From Boswellia sacra (lineage: Eukaryota > Streptophyta > Magnoliopsida > Sapindales > Burseraceae), in NCBI GenBank assembly GCA_013180625.2, contig SNVD02009724.1, forward strand, positions 186,001 to 250,000: DNA of 64,000 bases. The letters run 5' to 3'. The notes below the pieces were generated by a model. It was given only the letters and a program-made list of their open reading frames with translations. It did no database searches and was not told the DNA's origin. Both the position numbers and the translations under genes were made by a program. Shown here piece by piece: positions 48,896 to 61,000 of the stretch (the first letter of the stretch is position 1; the number at the start of each line of letters is the position of its first letter).

Positions 48896-51032
48896 CGTCA
48901 TTTTGGTGGAATTTATGATCATCTTAAGAATGGTGACGATGTTGTTCTCGTCATGTCCTTCGTCCCCACCTTGACTGTCCTTCTCTCCTATCTGTACCCA
49001 ATTATGTTTCAGGCATTCCACATCTGGTTATGAGTTAAAAGAGAACAGAAAATACAGAAACAAAAAAAAAAAAAAAAGAAGAAAAAAACCCTAATGTGCG
49101 ATTTATGATTCTGAGTCACGAGAGCAAGTGACATAAGATCGTACTGCTACTACTGTACATATATTATAACATATTATTGTATTTCACTTTCTTCTTAATT
49201 TCCTTTCCCCACCTCTACATTTCTGTTTACTTGTTCTTTGCTTTTGTATTCTTTGTTACTCCTTTTGCTTGTTCGATTTTTGCAATATAAGTTTTGTTCA
49301 TTAATTATGTGTTCTTGATCACCACATTAACTCGAATAAATCAAGTTATTTGATCATCACGTTTTTATAAAGAAGTAGGATCCGATCAGGAGAGGATCCT
49401 GCTCCTTCCTTAAGAATGGTTGGACTTGGATCAATGCACTCTTAATACATGCACACAAAGTTGCCAGAACTTTTTACATACAATATATTTTATAAATAGA
49501 AAGAGAGAGAGCCTGTAATATTTCAGCAAAGTTTATAATTATTATATATGCACATGGGTGTCTAGGGCAATGGAAAGACAGATAACCATGCCATGCACAC
49601 AGCCGATCGATTCCTTCTAAGTAGTGCTAGGTTTGGCACTAGTAAATTAAATATAACATAGTATTAAATTTTGACATAAGTTTTCAATCATCGACTTATT
49701 TGTTCAATTTTTGAAGTTAATATTAACTCATAACATTATATTACATTAGATGGATAGTTAAAATTTGAAGTCATTATAGTTTTATTGTGTGTTCTAATTA
49801 ACACCTTGAAATCTAATATTGTATTCAATAATTAATCATTTTTGTGTCAAAATAAATTTTATAATAAACTTTACAGTTTTCAAGAAACGATACATGAAGT
49901 GTTAACATATAAAGTAGACAATAATTAAATAGAAACATCCACAAAAGATAGAGGTTTGTACTTTTAAGTCCCCACCATAAAATTTTCAAGGATAAGAGGT
50001 GCATTTGTGTAGGTAAATGTGACAATAATATGTGCATTTGTAGGCTCAAGAATATTGAAAATGAAAATGTAGCTTAATAATTAATATGTCATTGTCATAA
50101 TTTAGTGAATGTGTGTAGTGTTCTTCCATAGCTGGCTTATTTATTAATATGATCATCACATGGAAAACTGTTTTGATTGATTGGGCAAACCAAGAGATAT
50201 GCTTGTAGAGTACCTATGGGGTAGAGAGCCACCATATGGGAATTCAACCCTACCAATAAGAAATTTTATACTCTTCAGTCTTCAAATCGATCATCATTCT
50301 CTTTCACAAACAGCTTCGATTTCCACCATTTAATAACAACTTGCTTGGTAGGATTTTATCCTGTATATCTTTACCTTTAGTCTTTAACGGGAATTATCAC
50401 ATCTTTGATTATAACATAGTTAATATCCTCCTTTTAAGGGTTTACAAATTAAAAAAAAAAAAACCCATGTATTTAGCTTTGTTTGGTTCCCTATATTATG
50501 CGTATTGGGACGCTGAAAAAATAGCATAAAACATAAACAGCGAGGCCTGCTTAATACTAATTTAAAATTTTATATATAAATTTATAAAATATAACATCAT
50601 CTAAATATAAAATATTTATTATTTTATCATGTAATATATAACATATATCTCAAATTAATAGTTATATATTTTTACTTTATAAAATCAAACAACTTAAGAT
50701 TTACTGGAGAAAAAAAATCAACCATTCATTATGATTGGTGGTATACAAGTATGTGAACAAGGAGTTTTTTTTTCTTTTTTAAAAGGAAGCAAGATTGAAC
50801 TTAAATGAAGATGATTTAACAAATAAAATATAGTTATAAAACTTAAGAAAATCTTATAATATTTCATTCAACATTATGTGGAGGATATACGTACAATATT
50901 AATTTTGGGTTTTAACTTAAGAGAAACGACAAAAAAGAATCTGAATTACTCCAACTAAGTAAAATTTTAAAATTCACATTAATATAATCAAAAGTAATTT
51001 ATTTTGGCGGAGTAAGAATTTAAAAGGAAAAA

Positions 51033-51038
<6 letters not shown>

Positions 51039-51069
<31 letters not shown>
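51039..51069. repeat. (TA)n microsatellite
   Basis: About 15 TA units in AT-rich spacer. Confidence 0.9.
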
Positions 51070-51072
<3 letters not shown>

Positions 51073-51929
51073 TGTGGATTTACAAATAATTGGAAAAAAA
51101 AAATTAAAGAATTTCCTTGGGCCAGTGGACAACTGCTCCTTACGGGCGCCGATGTTGGCTCTGACCCCCCTGGTTGTACTAAAATTACTTTTCCCATATG
51201 ATTCATTTGCTGCTTACTAGGTTTTCAAAATTTATAAAAATAATAGTATGTAATATTTCATTAAATTAAATTAAGGTGTATATGTTGTTCAAATGAGTCT
51301 GCAATATAGATTTTAAATATTTAAATGCTGATAGAAGGTGCTTTAGGAAATGAAGTATTGAAAATATATTTGAAAGTGCATATGGCTTCATCTTTATTAA
51401 AAAATAAATATATAGATGTCGTAAATTTATTAGTGGATTTTCCACCACTTGGCATCAAATGGGATGCATACATATAATTGTACATTTTCTATGTTGGCTC
51501 AAGAGCTTTTAGGGCTAAAGCGAAAATTATAAAGAAAAAAATTCATATTTATGTAAAAAAAATTAAATAAATTTTACTAATATTTGAACATTTTTGTTTA
51601 ACAATTTCATGATAATTGGTTGGCATTGTTTATTCCATTATTAAATTTTCATTAATATACTTTTTTTTACATGCTTATCAATACGCTTTGTTTTAGGTTT
51701 CAACTTATTTTGCTATTTTTTTCTTAATTTTTATTATGTAGATTCATTTTTTCTAGTAGATTTGCCTAAAATTAAATGAATATAATATTGATAAAAATAA
51801 AAAACAAAGTAGATAGTTGTTAAACTGAAATTACAGTTAGATAATACACCAACTTTTTTAGTAATCTTGGGAGAATGTGAGACAATTTGATATAAGTATA
51901 AAGTTGAAAGATAAGTTTGTAATATAAAA

Positions 51930-51931
<2 letters not shown>

Positions 51932-51961
<30 letters not shown>
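51932..51961. repeat. (TA)n microsatellite
   Basis: About 15 TA units; the second long TA run in this spacer. Confidence 0.9.
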
Positions 51962-51962
<1 letters not shown>

Positions 51963-52339
51963 GTTAAAAGCTTAATTTATATATTAATATTTATTTTTTT
52001 AATACTGCACATTAATTATAGTTTAGGTATCTTTGAAATTTAAAAAGAAATTTTGTCTAAAGTTATAAATAAAATAGTAATTAGTTAATTATATGATTTT
52101 CTAATAGAATTAATTTTTGTAAACGAAAGATATTTGAGGCAAAAAGTTTAACTTAGTTAACTTTAATGTTAGTGTGGAAATGGGATTTAAAAAAGAAATT
52201 TGATTATATAAATTATGAAAAACAAATATTTCATAATTATTTTTGACGTTATATAAAATATGGGGCCTTAAATAATTAAAACAAAATTTTGTGGCATTTT
52301 GAAATTTTAGGTTTGGGACCTTGATGGGCTAAGATAAAT

Positions 52340-52640
52340 TTTTGGGAGCCTAGGGAACTTACGGCTGGCGTAGGGTTAAGCCGGCACTGCTCTTAGTGGA
52401 TCTGTTTCTGTACAAGACAAACTCCCATTGGCTCTGATCCGGCGCAACTTCATGGGCTGAAGGTTTGGCAACCCCTCATTTGATGCAATGGGTGGCTGGA
52501 GTAAATATCTGAAGGCCTGTGGCGGTTTTCCAATTCTATAAATACCCGGCCCCACCCAACCCCCCCAACCCCCCAATTGGGATTTTCGTACATGAGCCGA
52601 CTGCAATAAATTCTCGTCTCTATTTTGCTTGCGCTTTTAC
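52340..52640 (+). other. GC-rich promoter-like block
   Basis: This block contrasts sharply with its surroundings. It contains ATTCTATAAATACCCGGCCC (TATA-like, 52533-52552) followed by C-rich CCCAACCCCCCCAACCCCCC. Several GGC/GCC words lie upstream. It may be the promoter end of a decayed LTR or another repeat. No downstream coding region is visible. Confidence 0.35.
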
Positions 52641-52734
52641 TTTTACGTTTGCACTGTGCTTATTTCTATCATTTTTTCTTCCTTAAATTATTATAGTGGA
52701 ATAATTTTCAAACTATTAATTATATTTTAGAGTT

Positions 52735-53137
52735 GGGATAATTTTATTTGCCCCTTGAGGTTAGATCTAAAGAAAATTAAGGACTTCAGTTTTCTAAAAC
52801 CTAAAATTACCCCCTGAGGTTACTGTATCACCGTTAGATTTAACGGAAAATGTATTAAATAGTAACTTAACACTTTAGAAACCATTTAAAAAAGTGTATT
52901 ATAGTCTATTTTACTGTTTATTAGTGTTAACTTATTATTTAATACATTTTTTGTTAAATCTAATATTAGCATTAAGTTATTATTTAATGCATTTTCCGTT
53001 AAATCTAACGGTTTAATACATTTTCCGTTAAATCTAACGGTGCTACAGTAACCTCAGGGGGCAATCTTAGATTTCAAAAAACTGAGGTCCTCAATTTTTT
53101 TTAAGCTTAACCTCAGGGGGCAAATTAGAATTATCCC
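52735..53137. mobile_element. Mutator-type MITE with perfect 9-bp duplication
   Basis: The left arm starts GGGATAATTTTATTTGCCCC and the inverted right arm GGGATAATTCTAATTTGCCC. Both continue through CCCCCTGAGGTTACTGTA and CACCGTTAGATTTAACGG. Exact 9-bp flanks TTTAGAGTT lie at 52726-52734 and 53138-53146. Short internal duplications of CATTTTCCGTTAAATCTAAC sit near the centre (about 52990-53040). The element is 403 bp and non-coding. Confidence 0.88.
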
Positions 53138-53205
53138 TTTAGAGTTTTCGGTTTTTAGCCGTGCATGCAAGTTGCAACCAAGCTTATAGGGTGGTTGTAT
53201 TCATA

Positions 53206-54376
53206 GGGGTCATTTGGTATGGGACTTTCTGAGCATGAGAATAGAAATTTGATGTCTAACCCTTATTTGGTTGGCTTATTTAATATTTGAAGTCCTGAAA
53301 TTGAGTTTTCTCATGGATTTTAAATGCTCCTTTATTGGGGTAATGTGAAATCCTTTCAACACTTGAGTTTCATATTTCTAGGAATCATAAACCTATCCTT
53401 ATATAAATTTATTTATTTAATATATATGTTTATAACAAATTTAAAAAAGACTACTAAATCATATATAAATTTGTATAAACTTACATGCATGTAATAAATA
53501 AACTTATATAAATTTATATAAATAAAAATATTATTTATTAAATTATTAAATAATATAATATGATATAAATTAATTAAGATAAATATATTTATATATAATA
53601 TATAAATATATTTATGTGTAAATAAATAAATTTATTTATAAATAAATTTAAATTTAAAAATTAAATTTAATAAATAAAAATATAATATGTAAAAAAATAA
53701 TGTATAATAAATTAAATTTAAATTAAATTATATAAATAATACAATAATACAATATAAATATTTAAGATAGATATATTTATATAAATATAATATATATAAT
53801 ATAAATTAATAAATATTTATATAAATTTATATATTTATTTATAAATAAATTTAAATTTCAAAATTTATAAAATACAATATTTAAAAAATTAAATTTATAT
53901 GTAAATTAAATACAATTAATTATATAATTTTTATATTTAATTTATTTATAAATAAATAAATGTAAAAAAATAATATGATATATAAAAACTAAATTTATAT
54001 GTAAAATAATTTTAAATTAAATTAAATTATTTTATTTTTATAATATATAAAAATTTAAAAATCTTCAAAATTATCAATTTCATATATTTTTAATATTTTT
54101 TATTGTATACTAGAGTATGAAAAATAGCATAAGTATTTTTTATATATCGGAAAAAAATTTTCATTATATAGTATTACTCACCTATTTAATAAAATTAGAG
54201 CATTACTCCGTACAATCAAACATAGTGATTTGATCCCCACAAGAATGAATAATAAGATTCCTGTGAATAACTAAACACAGTAATGTTTCTTTCTCAAGAA
54301 TTAGATTCCTATATTTTACTTTCCGAAAAATGTGAACCACATTCCTATAAAATTAAACCCCATACCAAACGGCCTC
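53206..54376. mobile_element. AT-rich TIR element, superfamily uncertain
   Basis: The left end is GGGGTCATTTGGTATGGGAC and the inverted right end GAGGCCGTTTGGTATGGGGT. These termini resemble plant PIF/Harbinger or hAT non-autonomous elements. TA occurs on both sides, but no longer duplication is convincing. The interior (about 53400-54080) is almost pure A and T, with many AAATTTATATAA-like palindromic words. No coding frame. Confidence 0.65.
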
Positions 54377-55535
54377 TATAATGTTAAGAAAACCCTCTAC
54401 TAGATATGAGGTCTTGCGGCAGTAGCTTCATTTATACATCCAGGTCGAATCACCATGTGCATAGCTTGCAGGATTTTATTTAACAATTCTAAAGTTTCGA
54501 TGAAGAAATATAATACTCTACTGGTTTTATATAATAACATTGACTCCTTTAAATAAAAATAAATTGATTTTAAATTAATTTATATTTAATTTATAATTAT
54601 TTATTGTAAATCAGATTTAAAATATATAACTTAAACTAAAATCTTTGATATACATAATAAACAAATAAAATAAATAATTTAGTTATATTTTAGAGTTTAA
54701 ATGCAGCCCAGCCCCAAGAAAGAGTTAAATGGGCTGTTTGTTTACCCATTCTCCCCATTGTTTGTATTTTTATTTTTAGACAGGGATCTCGTGGGATATG
54801 TAATAAGTATTTGTTTAGTTATTTTTGTTTTAAAATAAAAAAATACAAAACTTAAATACAATACATGTAAAGCATAATTTTCAAGAAATGTGAACACAAA
54901 AAAAATTGTTTTCTCTTTTCTCTCATTATGCCTAATTTCTTTTTCTTCATTTTTTTTGGAAATTTTTTAATCTTTGTATTATAAATTATATTACTCAATA
55001 AATATTATATTTTTATAATTATATAATTTATGAACATAAAAAATATTTTAATTATAATTTATTTAAAGTGAAAACTTCAAATATACATAACTAAATATAT
55101 TTTCATACAATTTAATCTTTCATAAAACGTAAGTATATCTATAATTCTCATATCCAACTAAAAACTTTTGAAACAAAAACACACGATTCATATCTAGATG
55201 ACATAAAAGTTTGATTGATTGAGGTCTCAATGCATTTAGGGTCAGGGCCCGAGGAATAAGGTTGGATTTTGTCCCAATCCAATCCATAATAATCTACCCA
55301 TAAAATTTACCCAAGCCCAATCCAATCTAATAGGATTGGATTGGATTATAGTTTAACCCAATTCAATCCACAAGTTTGTCGCCTATACATAAATGAGATG
55401 TCCCAGCAATTCATTTTGTTGTTTTCGGTGAGGAAGAATTGATAGACCTTGCTCAATTTTGTCCGAATGGACTTTTTCTACCTTTGAGCTTACGGGGCCT
55501 CATATTAGTTAGTTAAAAAAACTATATTATTAATA
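54377..55535. other. AT-rich spacer, no gene seen
   Basis: A piece at about 55270-55375 is rich in GGATTGGATTGGATT and its complement, as in some hAT-type MITEs, but no ends were identified. Confidence 0.45.
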
Positions 55536-55713
55536 GGGTAATACTATATATTTTAACTTTGTATCTTAATTAAAATAGTAATAGATATGTCATTTTATAT
55601 AAAAAAAGTACTAATTGATTTATTAAAAAATGTATAATTGAGCAATTTACGTGGATTGATATGTCAATTGTCATATCATTTGGAATACAAAGTTAATATG
55701 TATAGCATTACTC
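55536..55713. mobile_element. Small Mutator-like MITE
   Basis: The left end GGGTAATACTATATATTTTA and the inverted right end GAGTAATGCTATACATATTA share a terminal repeat continuing into ACTTTGTAT. The 9-mers TTATTAATA (55527-55535) and TTATTGCTA (55714-55722) agree at seven positions. It resembles the MITE at 16932 in its AATRCTA terminus. Non-coding, 178 bp. Confidence 0.62.
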
Positions 55714-55722
55714 TTATTGCTA

Positions 55723-58020
55723 TGCATTATGAGAATAAATTTTCAGGATTTAAAGGCATGGGTCTTGCAGGAAGAATTGGTAGAGACCCAAAGGATAGGT
55801 GTATCTGTAAGCATATGGTGACTCTAAGATTATTTCTTGTTCTATTTCAATTTTTAAATTGAAATAAATTTAAATGTTAAAGTAAAAAAAAGTAAAAATA
55901 ATATTGCTTTTATTTCAATTTTTTAATTAATCAAAAGAGTTTTTTTTTAATATCAAAAGCTCTTTAAAATTAAATTTTTTTAGTATTGTTTGGTTACGTT
56001 TAAGAAAAATTTATAGGTGATTAAAAAAAACTATTTCATGTCTATAAAGAGAAGTTCAAATTTGAAGCTTTTTCACTAAACTTTTCTTGAGTTTTTTTTT
56101 TATGTTATAAAATATAAAAAATGTCCCTCATTTGTTGTACAATTTTTATCTTATTCTTTTTAAATATAATAAAGTTTCATTTTTGGTAATTTTATTACAA
56201 TAAATATTTTCATAATTATCCTATCGAACAACTAATAACTTTTTAATAAAAATTTTATTTTTAAAAGTCATATTTCAATAAGATCTATTTTTATAAATTC
56301 TCTTCAAGAAGCCGAAATAAACATTCCTTACGCATTAATATATATTATAGGAACTATTATATCAATAAATTATTGCTATACATTAAACGTATTTTAGACT
56401 TTAACCTTAAAGTAATAGAACTGGAAAGCGCTTCAAATGCAATACTTGTATGACTACGAAGCTTACCTTGGACCCACTGACGCCCACTGACGCACAGTGG
56501 CGTATCAATCCAATAATCCGAAACAACCACCTAGAACATGCCAGTGTGCCACTATACTAGCAACCTTAACCAGCTTAAAACTCCTCGTTATATTGACACA
56601 AATAACGTCAACAATTGGACTTATAATTAATAAAAAAAAAAGTGATAGACTATTAAAGGAATCTTAATTTGTAACAATTAAGACTGTTTATAATTTGAAA
56701 ATATTTCTAATTATAACGTATATTACTCATGTGATTATTCTGGATATAAGTTCATCACTGAGATACAAATATTTTTTTTCTATAAAGTTTTCCTTTTATT
56801 GTTTTGGACCCACGCCTCATTTTTCAATAATTTAATGTGATATAATTACATTTGCACGAATCAATTAGCATTATAGGGAGCACCGTACCATTATTGAGGG
56901 AACCAGTTAATTATTATTGATGTTCCTCAATTAATTACTACAAAACAAATTTAATTTGATATAAAAGATTCTATATACTTCATAGTATTCTTTATTTAAA
57001 GAGACAATTACCTCTTTCATTAAAAAGATTGTGTAAAATACTTATCCACTTTACCTCGAATTCATTAAATTTTATATTTAAATAAAATTCAATTAAAAAT
57101 CTTATAAAATTGGGTTCAATTCCTACATCTTTTACTTTCATATATAAATGCATACATCTTAGATCATACCATGTTGTAGATATAATTTAATGCGATAATA
57201 TTACATAATTATTAGATTGCTTTATTCTAATTTCTTTGAATATTATGTTATTGTTAGGTGAGGTTAAATAGACATTTGGGGTGGATAATTGTTATTAAAA
57301 TAATAAACTCATATCATATTTATATAAATTTATGAGTCATGATATATAAATTTTTAAGAATATAATTATTTTTTAATTTATATACAAATTTACAGTATTT
57401 TTTAATTTTTTAAAAAAATTCTTTTGCGTTTACAATAGACATGGATGCATTGGCTTGTAAATAGTAATCGGCAATTGCCAAAAACTTTCTGGAACGTGGG
57501 AAAGCCAAATCCGATGTGCCATTGCCCACAGATTACGCATTAAACCAAACAATTCCGCTTTGGACCAAAATGCCCATTCACATAACTACCCAATCAACTA
57601 ACGCCCTGCCACCTCCAACTCACCGTATCCGAAGTTCAAACAGATAATTATCTCCAAAGAAGGGTCAAAAAAAAAAAAAGAGAAATAAATAAACAACGCG
57701 CTAATGGGTACCCACCAAGGCCTTCTACTTTAAATATTTAACATTAACTACCAGATTAGCCCGGCTTTTCTCAGCATTGCATGTAACATACATGGACAGT
57801 TTCGTCCATTCCTTATCCAGCCCTTTTGAATAATAAACAAAAAACACATTTCTTTAGCGTGGAAGCAAAGTTAATGAACTCGAAGCATCTGTGTCCAGTC
57901 CATGTTTAATGTTTTTGGCCTTCGAGACGTCGCTCTCTTGATATTTCCGTCCCAAATTCCTTCCTTGTCTGTGATTAGTTTGTGTACGGTCGAAGTAATT
58001 TATCTCCGAAGCAGCCGAGT
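55723..58020. other. Spacer and promoter region of the TMEM185-like gene
   Basis: No other gene is supported. From about 57430 the sequence becomes less AT-rich (GGAACGTGGGAAAGCC, TTGGACCAAAATGCCC) and probably holds the promoter and leader. A clear TATA box could not be assigned. An A-rich run lies at about 57667-57681. Confidence 0.45.
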
Positions 58021-61000
58021 ATGTTGATACAGAGGAGAGTGATGAGCTGGAGGAGAGTGTTCAAGTCTCTGCTAGCAGTTACAGTTCACGCTTCGCTCTT
58101 CTCTTTCACGCTTCTCCTCGCTCTCAAGCTTGACCATGCACTGCCTTACTCCTGGTGGTTAGTTTTCTTTTTTAATGTTATATTTATTTGTTTTTCTAAT
58201 TTAACTTTTCCGTTTGGTCGCTGAGAAAAAAATGTGGGAAAAAAATGCGATAAGCACTAGGCCCTTTTTTTATTTTGGGTTTCGTTTCATTGAAATTGTA
58301 GGTGAATTTTAGAGTTTGTCGATTGTGTTGGATTAAACTGTGTTTGTAAGATGCTTTGAAGAATGCAGTTATGCGGAAATTCAATTAATTAATTAATTAT
58401 ATAATTTCTTGTAAAAGTTTGTACTTGTTTGTTTTGTAACTGTTGTTGCTTCCGCTTGACTCTACATTTTGAGTTGTTCTTGTAATTGCTTGTTCATTAC
58501 ATGATTTCTGTAAAACATATCTCTACTTTATAATTTTTGCTGTTGCTTCTTCCACATTTGAAAATTATGGTATTCATGTACTTAATTATCAATTAAAGAT
58601 GGAGTGAAGTTTAATGTACTGATAACCACTTAACCAATTCATTCTACTATGAGACTTAACTTGCCAGAAACCATGGGAAACATACATGTATTCAGTTGTC
58701 GTGGTAAACTAAAAGTTTTCAAATATTGTTTATTGTTTTAATTCTATTTTAAATTTCACAACGTAATGGACTTAAATTTTCAAGTTACTGAGATGATAAA
58801 TTCCACGTATCAATTCATGATTGATGGTATCTATGACAGCAACTGGACTTTCTCTAGAACTTTTTTCCAAACCTATGGGTAGATTTCACCCTCATAAATT
58901 GGCTTGTAGGGGAGGGAGTTCACATGTTTATAAACCATCAACTAATCCTATATTTAGTGGACGTGGAATCCTATCAGTACCACCAACTAATCCCATACTT
59001 AGTTGACGTGGGATCATAACATATTACCACGCTCCTGGCATTGACGTCCACGGCGGCTCACTCTGACCTTTCTAGGCCGTCCCTTCCCAGGTCATCCCTT
59101 CTGTAATGTGGGTCTCGCGTGGGTTAACTCTGATATTGATTGTTACAAATCTATGGGTAGAACTCACCCTTAAAAACTGGCTTGTAAGGAGAGTGAGCCT
59201 ATAGGTTTATGAGTCACTAACTAATCCCGTACTTAGTTGATGTGAGATCATAACAAACTTGCATATCATATGTTGTTATCATGAATTTCAAAATGCTCTG
59301 CACCTCATTATATTCAAGCACCATAGATTTGTTTTGTAATTCTGTTCCACTTTTCAGTTGATCATGTCCTTTTTTATTATTCTGTGCATCCAGAGGTGGT
59401 AGTAAATTCTATGCTTGGAACCAAATTGGAATTGTGTAAGATGATTTGATGTGTGTTTTAATATTTCAACTATGGATTTCAATTTTAAGGAAAAATTAAG
59501 AGTAGTCGAAGAATCGCAGAGTTGTATCTCTTGCTGACCTATCAGGCCATTTTTTCTCCAATTCATGATTATGAATGAGTCTTAGGAATGAAGACATTAT
59601 TCTACAAAATACGTGTACGTCAATGTTCCAGTGTTTTCCTATAAATTAACTAGTGTATTTTATGGACGTGAGTAGCATAAAACAAAAGAATGTGTAATTA
59701 CTTATGCTAAATTTTCAAACTAAGAAGACTATTTCAGTTGTCTCTATTGAGAAATATGTGTTTAGGAATCCTTTATTTATTTTCTTTGGTAGATGGTTAG
59801 GTACGGATTTCCAGCCACTACCCGATGTGGCTGTTCTGAGAAGAGGATTTTTTTTGTAAAAAAATAAATGATTTATTCAACAGTGTTATTTTTCTTTATC
59901 CCGCAGGATTGTATTTTCTCCGTTATGGCTATTTCATACAATTGTAGCAAGAGGGAGGTTTTCCTTACCAGCTCCATCAATGCCTCATGATCGTCATGTA
60001 TGACACAATATCTCCTTCTAATTTTATTTGTTATGTTTCTTATGTGGGAATTTCTTGTTAAAATCTTGACCAAATTGATTTGTCTCTTTAAATAATTATA
60101 CTGGCAAAAAATTAAACACTTTCTTTTCTCTTGGACAGTGGGCCCCATTTCATGCCCTCATGGCAACGCCGTTGCTTGTTGCTTTTGAATTACTCCTTTG
60201 TATACATCTTGAGAGCAGTTATGGTACTTGGTCTTACTTCCTTAACGGGGGAACAACATTATGTTTTGCTTTTTAAGAATTATTTTCTGTTTTTTGTTGT
60301 TCTTTTTTCGTTCATGCAAGATACTCCTGACATAATAGGATTATTTGAACCAATTGTTACATTAATTAATTCATGTAGTCACAAAATCATGTCAATTGTT
60401 CTCAACTAGTGTCTACAATCAGTTGTTTGTTGGTTAGAATGCTTAGTTTAATTGTTCTGAAATTATTATGGTTAAATAAATTCCTTTGTTTATCACCATG
60501 GACATATTGCAGTTGTAAATTTGAAGATCGTCTTTGTGCCTTTGCTTGCATTTGAAGCAGCTATTTTGATTGATAATATCAGGTATTTCCATTTTTTGAT
60601 CAGTAAGTTTACATCAATTTCTGTGTCCTGAATTTTGTTCTTTACACTGTGCTTGATAATATGAGGCATTTATTTTATCTTGTGCATGATACATAGTTAA
60701 CAATGCTGCATAATTTTGACTCCAAATTTTCAAGAATGTGGAAAGAAAACCAAACAGACTCCTTCCTTGGAGATGCCCTGTACAGTATTTGAGCTGTAAA
60801 AACTAGATATGAACCATTTCTTATAGGACTATATATCTTTATCCATATATTCCAGAAACTGGATAGTACATCAAATTGATGGCTTCCCTTCTTGCCAAAA
60901 CTGAACCTTCGAGTGAATAGGGGAATCTTGTCATGTAACAGTAAAGGATGGGAATTGCACTATTCTTTTTCCTTTCTCTTTCCTTTTATTTCCACCAAAA

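Larger units (their letters stand above)
48403..52734. other. Spacer 3' of the bHLH gene
   Basis: No gene is supported. 48403-48750 is probably the 3' untranslated region. Microsatellites: (TC)n 48855-48891, (TA)n 51039-51069 and (TA)n 51932-51961. Two GC-richer blocks break the AT-rich DNA: about 51113-51185 (GGGCGCCGATGTTGGCTCTG) and 52340-52640. They may belong to one decayed repeat, but no ends were found. Confidence 0.45.

Noticed and set aside
52376..52606. 76-codon minus-strand frame
   Set aside because: Its glycine- and proline-rich content comes from C tracts in the GC block; no family resemblance.
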